From contig CM076266.1 in assembly GCA_038380795.1 (NCBI GenBank), positions 15,536,145 through 15,600,144 on the forward strand: DNA of 64,000 nt, given 5' to 3'. Origin of the DNA: Pyrocephalus nanus. Taxonomy: Eukaryota > Chordata > Aves > Passeriformes > Tyrannidae. Position numbers and translations under genes: made by a program. Shown here one piece after another: positions 51,296 to 62,920 of this stretch (positions within the stretch are counted from its first letter, which is position 1; each line of letters begins with the position of its first letter). The notes under the pieces were generated by a model. It worked only from the letters and a program-made list of their open reading frames with translations. It had not been told where the DNA came from and searched no databases.

Positions 51296-52076
51296 CATAC
51301 CTGTGAGTAATTTTGGCAGTATTTAAGAAGTATTAGGCACTGTAAAGAATTAAGGGAGCTAGACTCCAGCTGAAAATTCGGCAGAGTAGGTGCTGCAAAT
51401 CTAAACTCTTGACATTGGTGCCTTGGCACAAAGGATGTGTGATGGAGCTGATGTGATGAAGTCTTGTCTGCCCAGAGTTCCTTTCCCTGCCCAGCAACAG
51501 GATGAAATGGTTTGGGGGCTGGGAATACCCACTCCTTCAACTGTCACCTTATGGGTGCCAGTCTGGGATCCATCAGCTCCCTGGGTGATGAGACACAGAG
51601 AGACCAGCCAAACTTGACCCAGTCCATTTTGCTATGTGGGAGAAGCAGAAGAAAAGGCTCTTGGTACTGACCTACTGAAAGTGCAATAAAGACAAATGCT
51701 CAAGGCAAGATCTTCCCCACCCAATCCCATACTTTCAACCATCACATCTGATGGGTCAAGTATTAGCCTGTATATGAACTCTGCAGCAGGTTTACACTGC
51801 AGAGCATTGCAGAGTTCTGACCAACAATCCTGCTGCCAGAGGGACCCCCTGAGGGTTGCAGGACTCCCACTTGGCCTGGATACTCTGAGCTCCTCTGCAT
51901 AAAACCCAACCCATGGCAGCCGAATGGTGCACTCTGATATGTCCCAGTGACCTGGAGGATAAACTGAGGTCCCTCACAAGAGCCACCCACTTATTCACGC
52001 AGGCAGTAAATGGCAGAGGAGAGCATGGACAAAAGGAAGGCATAGAAGGGAAAGGTGAAATAAAAGGAAGGGTAAT

Positions 52077-52130
52077 GTCAATAACTGGCAGAAAAGATCT
52101 GTCAATTGTCTGTCAGTAACTGGCAGAAAA
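52077..52130. repeat. direct repeat with 35-bp period
   Basis: GTCAATAACTGGCAGAAAA (52077-52095) recurs as GTCAGTAACTGGCAGAAAA (52112-52130), with 18 of 19 bases identical. The intervening sequence does not repeat beyond this core, so it is a partial or decayed duplication. Confidence 0.85.
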
Positions 52131-53531
52131 TAAAAGAAACGGCCTTCTGTATTGTCAGAAGAAAAATGAATAAAAAAATAACAGTTTAGAATGTTTTGTA
52201 CTGTTGAAGAGGTACTGAAGGGACCAGATTACAGAGAAAGATTAAGGGCCAGAATCCACAACCCGTTTTAAACCCCGCATGGCATCAGCTGGCAAGGGAT
52301 TCCAGGAAACACGAGGAATAGTTTAAAGGTGACTGGAGGAGCTGGGAGTCAGGAGATGAAGCTGAACATCAGATTGCTCATGACTGATTCAGATTCCCTT
52401 GAGTCACAGCTTCTATCAATGAAACCAAGCCTCTGAGGCTGAAGGACTGTATTAGCATAGAAGGACATCCTCTTCTAGGAAAGGCTGACAGACATCATCA
52501 GACAACGATGATGAGTGCCTTTGGCAGGGCCTTGAGCCAACCTGCCCAGCAGATTATCACATCTTGCCACATTGTGCTAAACTTAAAAAACCTGTATCAG
52601 TCTCTCCTGCTCTAAAGGGCTCCCACAGAGGAAAGGGTGACTTTGCATCAGGACACTTCTGTCTGGTTGTCATGGTAGTATACTAAGCTGGTCTCCAACA
52701 CTTTTCTAAAGCAATATGTGAAAAAAAGGAATAATAGGTTTAGCTAGCTAGTTTATTGCTGAAGAGTAAACACAATTAGTAATTCAAACTCATTCTGCTT
52801 CTGGATGAAATTCTTAGACTGGAGGTCACTTTTCACAGAAGAGAGATGATGCTCATCATTTCTAGGAGCTGGTAATTCTATATGTCTGGTTTGATGTATG
52901 CCACCAATATCTCCTGAAACTGGAGGGGCTTTATGTCATGGTCTCAAAGGTTACATTTACTTCTGGTTTCTTCTTTACTGCAAACAAAGTTGCTTGACAT
53001 AATTATATGGAAAAATTAAATTATTCTGGGTTTTATTATCATTTAATGAGGAGACTTCTTTTTCATCACAGGCTAAAATTCAACTTGATTTAGTGATCCA
53101 AACTGAATAAATATGAGCCCTCATATTTATGCACTCTAAGCCTAATTTAACACAGATTTCAGTTGCACACACAGAGTATTTCTGACCATTTGAGGGAGAA
53201 TCAAAAGCTAAAATTAAAACAGTCTTCAAACATTGTTTTATGTACTAAATGTTGCTATTAAGGGGTGTACTTTGACCAGGCAGATTTGATGAATGCAATA
53301 TGTGTAATGTTTCTTGGTATTTCCCTATTTCAAGATATATCATTATACAACACATAACATTGTTGTCACATAGTCTATAACATCAGAGGCACAATCCAAA
53401 CATGTTCCTTCAGCAGTAGCTTGACATGAAGTGCTTTTGAGAGAGATCCTCTGCCAAAGGAAAAATATGCTGAAGGTTCTCCTACCTTTCACAAGAGAAT
53501 ACCATTATATTCACAAGGTATATGGTCTTAG

Positions 53532-53918
53532 AAAAGCTGTAGCAGCCTTAGCAGTTTGAAAGAAGGTATCTCTGCAAATGGGTATGAAATCATAAAGACA
53601 GTGTTCGGGATTCAAAGACATGTTTTGAACCCATATTACTTGTACACAGCCACTCAAATGTCCCAGTTTGAGCTCCAAGCCTTGTGGCAGCCAGTTTTGG
53701 TATGGAAATCAGGGAACAAAAAGGCACCAGATAGGTACAAAAGCCAAAGAACACTCAGGGTGCCTCCTTCTGAGGAGCAGGATGAAAAGGATGGAGTGGG
53801 CACCATGCAATCAGATGACACACAGGAGATGGGGAAGCACAGCATTCCAGCCACTCAGGATCTTTTGGGAGCTGCTTCAGGAACCAGAATCACGTGGAAA
53901 CTTGTCCAAGGAGCATGA
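53532..53918 (+). other. longest coding-like plus frame without an initiator; unrecognised
   Basis: Open from after a TAG at 53529-53531 to TGA at 53916-53918. Its central 120 codons (from a TTG at 53556) carry about 62 percent purine-first codons and a plausible charged region (PPSEEQDEKDGVG). The first ATG is about 35 codons in. The flanking acceptor is weak and a second plus frame and a minus frame overlap it. It could be a decayed retrocopy or exon, but no domain is recognised and the local purine richness may explain the bias. Confidence 0.15.
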
Positions 53919-54700
53919 GCTCAGAGCCTGCATGTGTCTCAGAGGTAACAGGGGCAGCTTGGCCAGGTATGTCTCACCAAAATGAAGCACAAAGCTGTCC
54001 AGCTGGAGCTGGAGAGGGGGCCCAAGAGATGTCAGTGGAATTAGTAGCACCAAATGGGACAGCACCTTAGCATATCCCTCAGCCTGGAAAAGGTTGTATC
54101 CAAGTTGTCTTGAGCTCCACCTGTGGTCATCCCTTGAGTCATTCTGCCACTTGCATGCCATTTGTACAAGCACCAGCCTGTGTCTTCTACCAACCTGCAA
54201 CTAGGGGACCTCAGGGGATCCCAGCACACCTTTTACCACTGTGCTGACAGCACCAAGGCACATCACTTGAATTTGGGCCATGGTGCACAGATTGTTTGAA
54301 TCAATGAAGGAAGGTTTTCATCAGTCCTCTGAACAACGATGAACAGAATTATGCATTTATTTAACAATCAGTCTTGCATGAGATGTAATAATTTCCAGTT
54401 CCTGTTTCTTGTCTATCTTCCTGTTTTACAAAAAGTATTCAATAAAAAGAGAATATTGCTCAATGGAAGGATTTAATTATAAGAACCTTTTCATTACCTC
54501 AACTAGAGTGCATAAAACTGCATTTTATGCTCTGATGTTGATCAAATTTTTGAATACTTGTCCTGATACTTTGATATTATTCCAAAGTAAGTGGGTGAGT
54601 ATTAAAGAAATTAGTCTTGGTCAATACTTTTATAGATCAGAGCAAGATTATTTCAATTTAAATAATTGCATGGTTGCTACATTTGCAAAAGTACACACTC

Positions 54701-54716
54701 AAAAAAAAAAAAAAAA
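54701..54716 (+). repeat. poly-A tract (A16)
   Basis: Sixteen A followed by GGT and further A-rich sequence. It could be a retroposition tail, but no source element or flanking target-site duplication is visible. Confidence 0.85.
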
Positions 54717-55788
54717 GGTAAAAACAAAACCAAAAAGCCTCCAGCTTTGTTCAAACAAACATTTTATTTGACCAACATGAGACATTTCATTTATTTTTCA
54801 TGAGATAAGACCTTTTAAAAATAATTTTGCTGGCTTTCAAAATGAGATTTTGAAAGAAAAATGCTGTTTTATTTTAATACTATCAGAACAAAAAGCTCTG
54901 ACTTTTCTGATCTCTCTCTAATCTCCATTTCTGTTCAAAAATAGTCATTTAATTTTATCCCAATTCACAATCTGATTGGTTTCAAAAACGGCAATTTTCA
55001 GCAAATACACTCACAAATATGCCATTTGGCCAAATCCATGACAGATGTCTTTTTTACTTCAGTGTCCCATTACTGTATTGACATGCCTTGCACCATGCTA
55101 TGAGGGAGAAGGACAGATGAAGGAAGTCTGTAAGAAATAGAGGATAATTTAATGTAAGATATTTTTCACAGTATCCCAGATAATACATCTAAAGACACAG
55201 TAAATATAAAATAACTACCAACTACATCATGACAAAGTCATTGTTGCGGCTTGCTGGTGCCTCCACATCAGAAATCTCTGTAGAAGCTGAATTATTTTAC
55301 CAAAAATGGCAGAATGTGGTACTGCAATTTTTAACAGAAACAGAAGGAACTCCTGCCATACAGAAAATATTTGTACCCTAGATTTAGACCACACTATATC
55401 CAGGGAAATATGCCAGTACTAAAGGTGAGATGTTTGCGACTTGCAGCAGCAAGACTGCTTCTTCTGCAGATGACATTCCTTTACTGAATTGCATGTGCTA
55501 ACAGTTCATTCTGTGAGAACACAATTCCCATCATTCAGTAATCAATTAAAAGCACCATTTAATTCTAAATCTGAGGACTAGGTCTTGAAAAAATAGGGGT
55601 TTAGAGGAAGGATCTCCAACAAAATGAACAGACTCCCAAAATACTAGAAAGATCCTGTGATTTTTTTGATGTTAACTTCTTAATGCACATTGATGCTTTA
55701 AATTCGGGCTCATCACTGTGAGATACAAACAGAAATAACACCTTAACTTTAAACTTCTGTCATTTTGACAATCATGACCTTGCTTCGC

Positions 55789-55804
55789 ACTGCAAGCTTG
55801 CAGT
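55789..55804. repeat. 16-bp perfect palindrome
   Basis: ACTGCAAGCTTGCAGT equals its own reverse complement over all 16 bases, centred on a HindIII-type AAGCTT. It does not extend further. Longer than expected for most windows of this size, but with no visible function. Confidence 0.95.
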
Positions 55805-56027
55805 CTTTTTGCAGGTTTTGCTGAGAGAAAATATACCAGAGGAGGGGAATAGCTGAATATTTTTACACCATTGAAGATTTGGAGGCTTTTTGGGGTGGTG
55901 TGATGGCTGTAGGAGCTGGATATTGCTGTTAAGTATTTAATAACAGATGAGCTTTCAATTTTTCTGATTACTTGATATTTTAGGGGATAAAGAAGCTCTG
56001 CTCAGGGATAGATATATGTTCTCCAGT

Positions 56028-56052
56028 TGTGGGATGGGATGCACATCCCACA
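56028..56052. repeat. compact hairpin, 9-bp stem and 7-base loop
   Basis: TGTGGGATG (56028-56036) pairs perfectly with CATCCCACA (56044-56052). Too short for a microRNA precursor. Confidence 0.85.
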
Positions 56053-57000
56053 TAACCAGCACCGGGGAGAAAAGCTAGATGAGGTTTATGGCTTTAGCCA
56101 GCGGTGGGAGTGTGTGCATAGCATCTGCTTCTCACAGAGACATACAGAAAGTTAACTCTGCCAAAGAAATGGTGATGTTTACCAGAGTCCTCAGTAAGGT
56201 CTTGGGATCCCTGCACCCAGGACTATACATAGGACTTGGTAGCCAGCACAGAGGGAAAACAATGTTTGTGCTTGAGTTTACAGTAGCTTGTGCTACTTGA
56301 TGCTAGCTGAAATTTCCACGCAGCCCTAGACTTCAGGTCCAGATATGCTGTGTTGCCACAGTGCAAATAGGAGACTTGACAGGTTCAATCACCACTAGGT
56401 TATGATTTGTCAGGTTGATGACTCCTGGCAGATAACAGGATGACCATCTCATGGCTGAAAAGAGACAAGAGAAGGCACTAGTCATGGATATTTCCACATG
56501 AAAGTTTTGTGTGTGAAATGAACTACAAAACCCTAAATGAAATTAAATGAACCCACAACCAGTACACAATGTGTGGACTCAAAGTGAAGACTGAAGACTC
56601 TTATCTGCAACCTGTACATTCACATTCAGTTTCAGAAAGCCCTTTTCCTTGCCTATGCTGATTTTGACCCAGATTGGGATCATCCTGCTGATTATGACCC
56701 ATATATGGCACTGGATTGGAAATACTTTCTTCAAATCAATGTTGCTGACATTTGATTCATGCCTGCTAAGGCATTTCCCCATGAGGAAGTCTTACGGTTG
56801 ATTTCTATTGCAATGTCTTGAGGACATTTTCCTTTCTGTGAGCTCATCAGATCTCACAGCAGAACAGAGCCAAGTATGTTTGGTATTTGGCTTGGAGAAC
56901 GAACCCATGAAAACCAGTAAGCAAGAATGGGGTGAAGTTTTGCCAGTGAATCAGCAGTGGTGCTCTGTGCTGGGCCCATCGCTGAGTGAGCACACACAGC

Positions 57001-57231
57001 ATCATAGAATAGTTTTGTTTGGAAAAGACTCTTGAGTTCATTGAGTCCAACCATTAACTCAGCACTGCCAAGTCCACCACTAAACCATGTCCCTAAGTAC
57101 CACATCTGTATGTCTTTTAATAACTCCAGGGGTGGTGATTCCACCATTTCCCTGAACAGCCAACTCCAGTCCTTGATAGTTCTTTCAGTGAACAATTTTT
57201 CCTAATATCCAATCTAAACCTCCCTGGCACA
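57001..57231 (-). mobile_element. CR1 LINE, 5'-truncated 3' fragment
   Basis: Read on the plus strand it begins ATCATAGAAT, the reverse complement of the CR1 terminal octamer. It continues with the familiar avian CR1 words GAGTCCAACCATTAACTCAG, CACTAAACCATGTCCCTAAG and CCTAATATCCAATCTAAACC in the expected order and spacing. The element is therefore minus-oriented, with its 3' end at 57001 and a 5' truncation at about 57231, covering roughly the last 230 bp including the 3' UTR. Several substitutions show it is not young. CR1 copies are normally dead on arrival, and the open frames overlapping it are accidental. Confidence 0.95.
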
Positions 57232-57274
57232 CATAAATGTACATGAACACTGAAATGTATGCAAATGTGGAGAG

Positions 57275-57315
57275 CATAGAATCATAGAGCCATTAAAGCT
57301 AGGAAAGACCCACAT
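57275..57315 (-). mobile_element. second CR1 3'-end remnant
   Basis: CATAGAATCATAGAG, followed by a decayed ATTAAAGCTAGGAAAGACCC, matches the start (on the plus strand) of a minus-oriented CR1 3' end with two octamer copies. Only about 40 bp is recognisable. It lies 43 bp beyond the truncation point of the first copy, in the same orientation. Confidence 0.75.
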
Positions 57316-59320
57316 TATTTTTTTGTCTCCTCAGAACCCTGTGCTTACTGCCTTGCAGTACTGCTAGAGATGCTGCTGGATGCCTAACAGTGAGCTGGCT
57401 GGAAAAACGAATGTACAGAAAGTTGAGTGGTGTCTGAAAAAGGTCTGGTTTCTCAGGTTACATGGTCTTCAGCCTCAGCCATTATGTTGTTTTCCAAAGT
57501 CCCTGAATTTTTATTTGTAATATCATTTAAAAATTCCTGTCACTTTGCACACTAGCAGACCAGAACCCTCTGGCATGTGTTGCCTGAGTTCATGGTTTGT
57601 TTGTCTGGCCTTAGTAACCAGGCTTGGAGTATGGCATTGGCAGAAGACACTAGAAGCCCTCAGTCTTGTCTCCACAGAACCCCTAGTGTTATATACAGAA
57701 TAAAGAGTTAACAGATCATGGAGCTTTTCGGTAACAGACTTAGAAAAGCAGAAACCAAGGTTATTTACTGTTCCCACACTTTGCACTCAGAGCAGTTTTA
57801 AATTGCTAGGTTAACAAGCCATTCCTGAAAGAAACTTTCTGTGCACCAGTGTATTCTCTGTGGTTGAAGCAAAAATTACTTACAGACAGTGCAATGTTTC
57901 TTGCAAAGGAAAACTTCAGCCAATGGAATACTTTAAAATTCAGCTGTGAAGTCTGTTAGCTTCTTTCTGGCTGGGGGTTAATTTGATCTATACCTTTTCT
58001 GCAGGCAGCTAGAAGAATTATCTTATTTGCTAAGAGATATTGTTATGGATATATGATGTAAAGTAGAACATATTAAAAAATGCCCCCAGTTTTGTTGCAG
58101 TTACTGCTAGTGGCACTGAGATTTAGTGTAAGCACACCACAAGCCAACTTCTGATGCCAATTACATCAGTTAAACAAGATTAGAAATTGGCCCAAGCCTA
58201 TAGGTTTAAACATGACTGTCTTGAACTTAATTTTCAGGATAGATAATGTTTTCGAGGAAAACAATTCACTTGTTAATTTTAGCAGTTTTTCCTCAGCATA
58301 TTTTGGCAACAGTTCTAATATATTCCTAGCACTTGGCTTTATTTTACTCTTTGTTATATTGGCTGGGTAGCAGCACAAATCAGCCTGTCAGATGAGATAT
58401 TTCAATGGATTAAATACAGGTTTGAAGGCTGGGGACCAATAATGGGAGAAATGTAAACAACTGTCATTAGGCATGGATTTCATATTTTGTGAATGACATA
58501 TTTTCCTCTCTGGTAGGTCTGTACCAGGTCTGCTTCAATCCCATCTGGTATTCAACACTTATACTGCTTATTATTAGTTAGAGAAACCCATAACACATTT
58601 CAAACATATCAATGGTATCAAAAAAGTTACCATCATGCAGGAGTAGAAGAGTCCAACAAGAAAAGAATGAATTTATTTTCTCTGGCTGCTGTAATCCTTT
58701 TGGATACTCAAAGATCAACATTTCTCTGACCTCTAGAGTAATTTACACACTTATAGGAAAGAAATACTCTTAGTTCTACATATGAAAGATCTTAATACAA
58801 ACCTGAACATGTCCCAAGGAAAAATAGTTGGGATTGATACTATTTAGGACAGCAAAAGTCTTAGACAATATTTTAGCATCACTTATGCCTTCCTTTTGAG
58901 ACTTGGTGAGAGGCTTTGGTGCTGGCCTTCAACAGAGGCATTGTTGCTCCTATAAATATTACTGAGCTAACCCAAGATTCATGCCAAAGATACAGACTTA
59001 AATGTTCTTTCCAGGTATGATGAGAGTTCATAAAGTTCAAATTTCAAACAAAAAGAGCAATCAAGATGTCCTCACAGAAGATCAAGTCTCTTAAAAAATG
59101 ACCAGCAAGTATTCCAGTCCAACCCAAGTCAACTGAGCAAGGAACTAACCAAAAAATACAAGTATGCAGAAAATGTGTGAAAGATCCAGTCACTAATGAG
59201 AAACATTTACTCCTTCACTATCTGGGTTGTGTGCTGATCTTCCATTCACTTCTTTCTTTTTCTTGTTTTAAGGAAAGAGCAGTTTCTGTGCTATAATTTG
59301 TAACAGCTGGAACCATTTTC

Positions 59321-59355
59321 TCTGTGTGTGTGTGTACGTGCATGTGTGTATGTGC
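59321..59355. repeat. (TG)n-like microsatellite
   Basis: Six clean TG units followed by TACGTGCATGTGTGTATGTG, an interrupted alternating purine-pyrimidine tract. Confidence 0.9.
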
Positions 59356-62300
59356 TGCACAAAAGAACATTACCAATATGAAAAGGATGGGCACTGTTTT
59401 GGAACTTGATTCCGAAGGGAATGTATAATGATATGAGAAAGATTAAGTTAGTGGAGGAAGCTGGGGGATCTTCTAGTAGCAAGACTGCTGCAATGTGGGT
59501 GGGCTCAGCAAGGGTTTCAGCACATCCTGTCTTACCAGTGATAGTGACCCTGGTTCAGAGATTTCACAGCACTGTGGAGCAAGAGGGTGGCTGCGTTCAC
59601 TGCAAAGGTTTCTTTAACCAAAATCATTTGGGGCTGAGGCCTGGCCAGTGACTGATAGTAATTTCATTTTTTTTTTTGCATAAACATAATGAGGCGTTGT
59701 TTATTGTTTTCCTGAAGGCTTTGGAGTTGAGATACTGGGGAAAACAAACAAAGAGACGCTTTGCAAGTTCTCTGAGCAGTAAATGTTTCCCCTTGGCATG
59801 CCCTGACAGGCCATTTCATTTTAGCTTTGCTGAATCAGCTTAATGGTGAAAACTCAAAACTCATTGCCAAACTCTCATTGCAATTTCTCTTTACCACAGT
59901 GGTCATAAAGAGATGCTGTTACTCTCTACAGAGGGAATCAAATATTCCTTGGGGCAGGTTTATGTAGGATGTGCAGACTGCTCTAAAATTAGGGAAGGGC
60001 TGAGAGTTAAGGATGTACACAGTGGAGGTGAGCATTTGGATTTGTCACATGGAACACACAGATTCCATCAAAAACTTACAAGTGTGACATCGGCCAATAT
60101 GACACCAAAACACATCACTGTCTAGTGTGTGTATGAGGGGCAGGGTTGTTTCTCAGACTTTTATCTTATAAAATGCTCTAAGTGAAAGCAGGATATATAA
60201 ATTAACCATCTTCCTTCCACAAGGCTGCTGCAGCAGAGCAATACAAGGCCATTTGTGTAAGTTATAAGCTGACTTCCTTGGAGGGAGGTGAACCAAGAAG
60301 TTCAAAGCTTAGCAGAATTAGCCTTGCAAAGGGAGTCCCATTCCCAGCCCCAAAGGAAGGCAGAGATTTTGTACAAGGTCTTATCATTGGCCTTTTGCTG
60401 GTGGACATAGTACTAACACATGGAAATGTTCCTTGGAACAGGTTCACCTTCTATTAAGATAATTCACATGGGAGACAAAGACATATTTTTCAAGAATGAT
60501 GTTTTGAACTGCATACAGATAAGCCCTGTTCAGTAGTCAGAAGAGTATGTAATTATGCTATTTTACACATGATAATTCATTTGATGCAATCAAACACTGT
60601 GCTTGAATTTTCTGACAATGTATAATACTGGTCATGGATCAGTATAAACCTCAGGAAGTACAACAGCCACTAGAAAACACATGTGCAAAACTGGTTTAGA
60701 GGGACATTCTTCTCATGATCACACATTAGAGCCGTTGGGGTAAACTCCCCATGAAATAAATATGTCCAGTCTTTGGACTGGAGAAGAACATTGGAACAAA
60801 GTTCTGGATCTCTTCCTGCCTGCTGGGCTTCTGAAAAAAAATCACCATCAGAACTGTCTGGGCCACCTACATCCTTCCTGCAACTCTCATAGATGTGAGT
60901 TGGAGTATAGCTTACTCTAGTTGCACACTTCCTGCTCTTACTGCAGCAGGCTGCTCCTTGAACAAAATCCCAGCATCACTTAATCCCTCAACTGTCCTGT
61001 CCTTGTCTAGGGATCAGACAGAAAGACGTGCAGGTTGGAGACATGCCCAAGGGACCATCCTGGTGAGTAAACCTGTCTTACAGTATTATCTGCAGCAAAT
61101 CTAGTTGGAATGCCAGGATGTTAAGGAAACTTCCCTGTCCAACCATCCAGGTGCCACTCTGGCAGTCACACTCACACCACCTGAGCTGGGACTGAGACCC
61201 CTTTGCAACTACACACACCACATTCACGTAGTGAGACCAAGTTTCCTTACTGGCTCGACCCCTGATTTCTCGTAGAAGAGTTTCAGACTTTCTGATCCTT
61301 AAAATGATTTCATCTTGGTGCAATAACTAAATAACAAAGTTACAGCTCAAGCTGGGTTCTCTGGACAGGGAAGTTTCCTTAGCAAGGACATCCACAATGT
61401 GGGGCATCTTTCCACTTGATTCTTTGCAATCCAGGGCTTAGAGCGAGACTCAGCACAGAGACAGCCCACTAGTGAAGGACAGATTTCTAGTTGTCAGCTG
61501 CTGGGGTGGCTGAATGATGCTGAACCTTCGTGGATTTTGCTGCACCCTGTGAGGTTATCGCTTTGTTTCCCTAGGCTGTCAGAGTAAGAAGACTTCTGCT
61601 CAGAAGGCAAAGCTCTCTCTGACTGTGGGCCAGGCCATCTCAGCTAGGCTTGCACACAGGTTAATGTCAAGGCATGGACTGGATCCTCCAAAACCTTTAC
61701 CCTGTCCTCTTGTCCTGCAGTGTCCTTCCTGACCAGGAATTCCCTTCATGTCCAATCAGACCGCCTTTGCCATTCATTTTGCCAGCTTTGTATCAACTGC
61801 CTCATGTCCAGAGGAGCTGTTTCCAGTAGAAAACCCATAATGTGGATCATGGCTTTTGATTATTATACCCATACATACTTTATGGCTGAATGCATGCCCT
61901 AATTTACGAGTAACAACAAGGATGTATTCTCCAAAGAAAGTAATACTTGACTAAATTGTTCTCTTGACGTAAACCTATAATTTAAAAATTATATATATTT
62001 AGAGTGCAAGTCAAAACAGGAAGTGCATTCCCAAGGTGGATAAAGATATTTCTGAACCTAAATATCTAGTGATACAAAATTGCCATGAAATGTCTCTCCA
62101 TTCCCTGCCTAACAAAACCACCCTTTACCAAATAAGCCTTCTATTTATGGGAGCACTTTGCTGTACAAGCAAGTTTGTTCTCACAGTCTCCTTTAATGGT
62201 GAGACTGGGGACCTTCATAGTCATAGGCTGTTGAAAGAGGATTCTGCCACTGGAAGGTAAAAACATATCCACTGGCACTGGGAAAGCATTTTTAAAAGTT

Positions 62301-62906
62301 CAGATAAGAAAGAATGTATCAGGGAAAATCGATACAATTCAGAGCAGAGAACTAAGTACCCAGTCAGAGATACATCCAGCTAAATACAGATTTTTTCATC
62401 CTAGCTAACACTGTTGATTCCAGTTTTTTTACCATGGTGGCTAGTTGTAATAGAACTAGTCTCTCTATTAGCTCTAAGCCATCTGGCATGGCTGGTTTGG
62501 CTGCTGACAGACATGTGGCAAGGACTGGAGGTTGGGTGCTGTGATGCCCCCACAGGAGTGAATCTGAACATCCGGTGAGAAACATTAACAAAATAGAACA
62601 CATCATAAACAGTGGGGAGGAAAAAGATTAAGTGGTGGCAGCCATCAGTCAATAGGAAGGATTTTGTATGCTGTCTGTCTCCTTACTTCCACTCAGGGAG
62701 CAGCAGACTGTGCAATCAAACCCTTCAGCAGGCAGGAATTGGGCCTGAACAGATTGCAACACAGAGCTGCTGGAATCACTCCTCTCTTTCATCCTAGAGT
62801 TTTCTACTGGCAGCATATGCCACCAAAACAAAGTAGTTTGCCTCTAAAAGCATTTAGGAATTCAGAGGATAGGAAAATCTATATGGACACATATAAGTCT
62901 ACACAC

Positions 62907-62920
62907 ATACACATGTGTAT
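62907..62920. repeat. 14-bp perfect palindrome with E-box
   Basis: ATACACATGTGTAT is self-complementary over 14 bases and centres on CACATGTG, which contains a CANNTG E-box core. It lies in a short CA/TA-rich patch, which raises the chance of such a palindrome. Confidence 0.9.

Larger units (their letters stand above)
40123..53531. other. long stretch of non-coding single-copy DNA
   Basis: Thirteen kilobases with no recognisable gene or transposon. Local features are a G8-A-G4 run at 41377-41389, T/G-rich low complexity with a G-rich run at 42070-42143, and the small tandem duplications at 51262 and 52077. Several donor-like sites (minus strand near 45131, 46985 and 50989) have no matching exon. 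Open frames cluster where stops are scarce (42.8-43.6, 46.5-47.3, 50.9-52.1 kb) in mutually overlapping frames. Confidence 0.5.
53919..57000. other. AT-rich non-coding DNA
   Basis: A 120-codon frame at 54409-54771 runs through an A16 tract (54701-54716) that is translated as lysines. The AT-rich setting makes such a long frame slightly unusual but no protein family is recognised. The rest holds only the palindrome at 55789 and the hairpin at 56028. Confidence 0.5.

Noticed and set aside
56854..57195. 113-codon minus frame
   Set aside because: Most of it lies inside the CR1 3' fragment, which is untranslated region in the intact element.
11672..57260. Five scattered octamer words (ATGCAAAT or its complement)
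   Set aside because: About two to four are expected by chance in AT-rich DNA of this length; individually not significant.
61011..61062. P-type ATPase-like VQVGD word in one frame
   Set aside because: A five-residue resemblance with no surrounding motif; the following residues do not fit that family.
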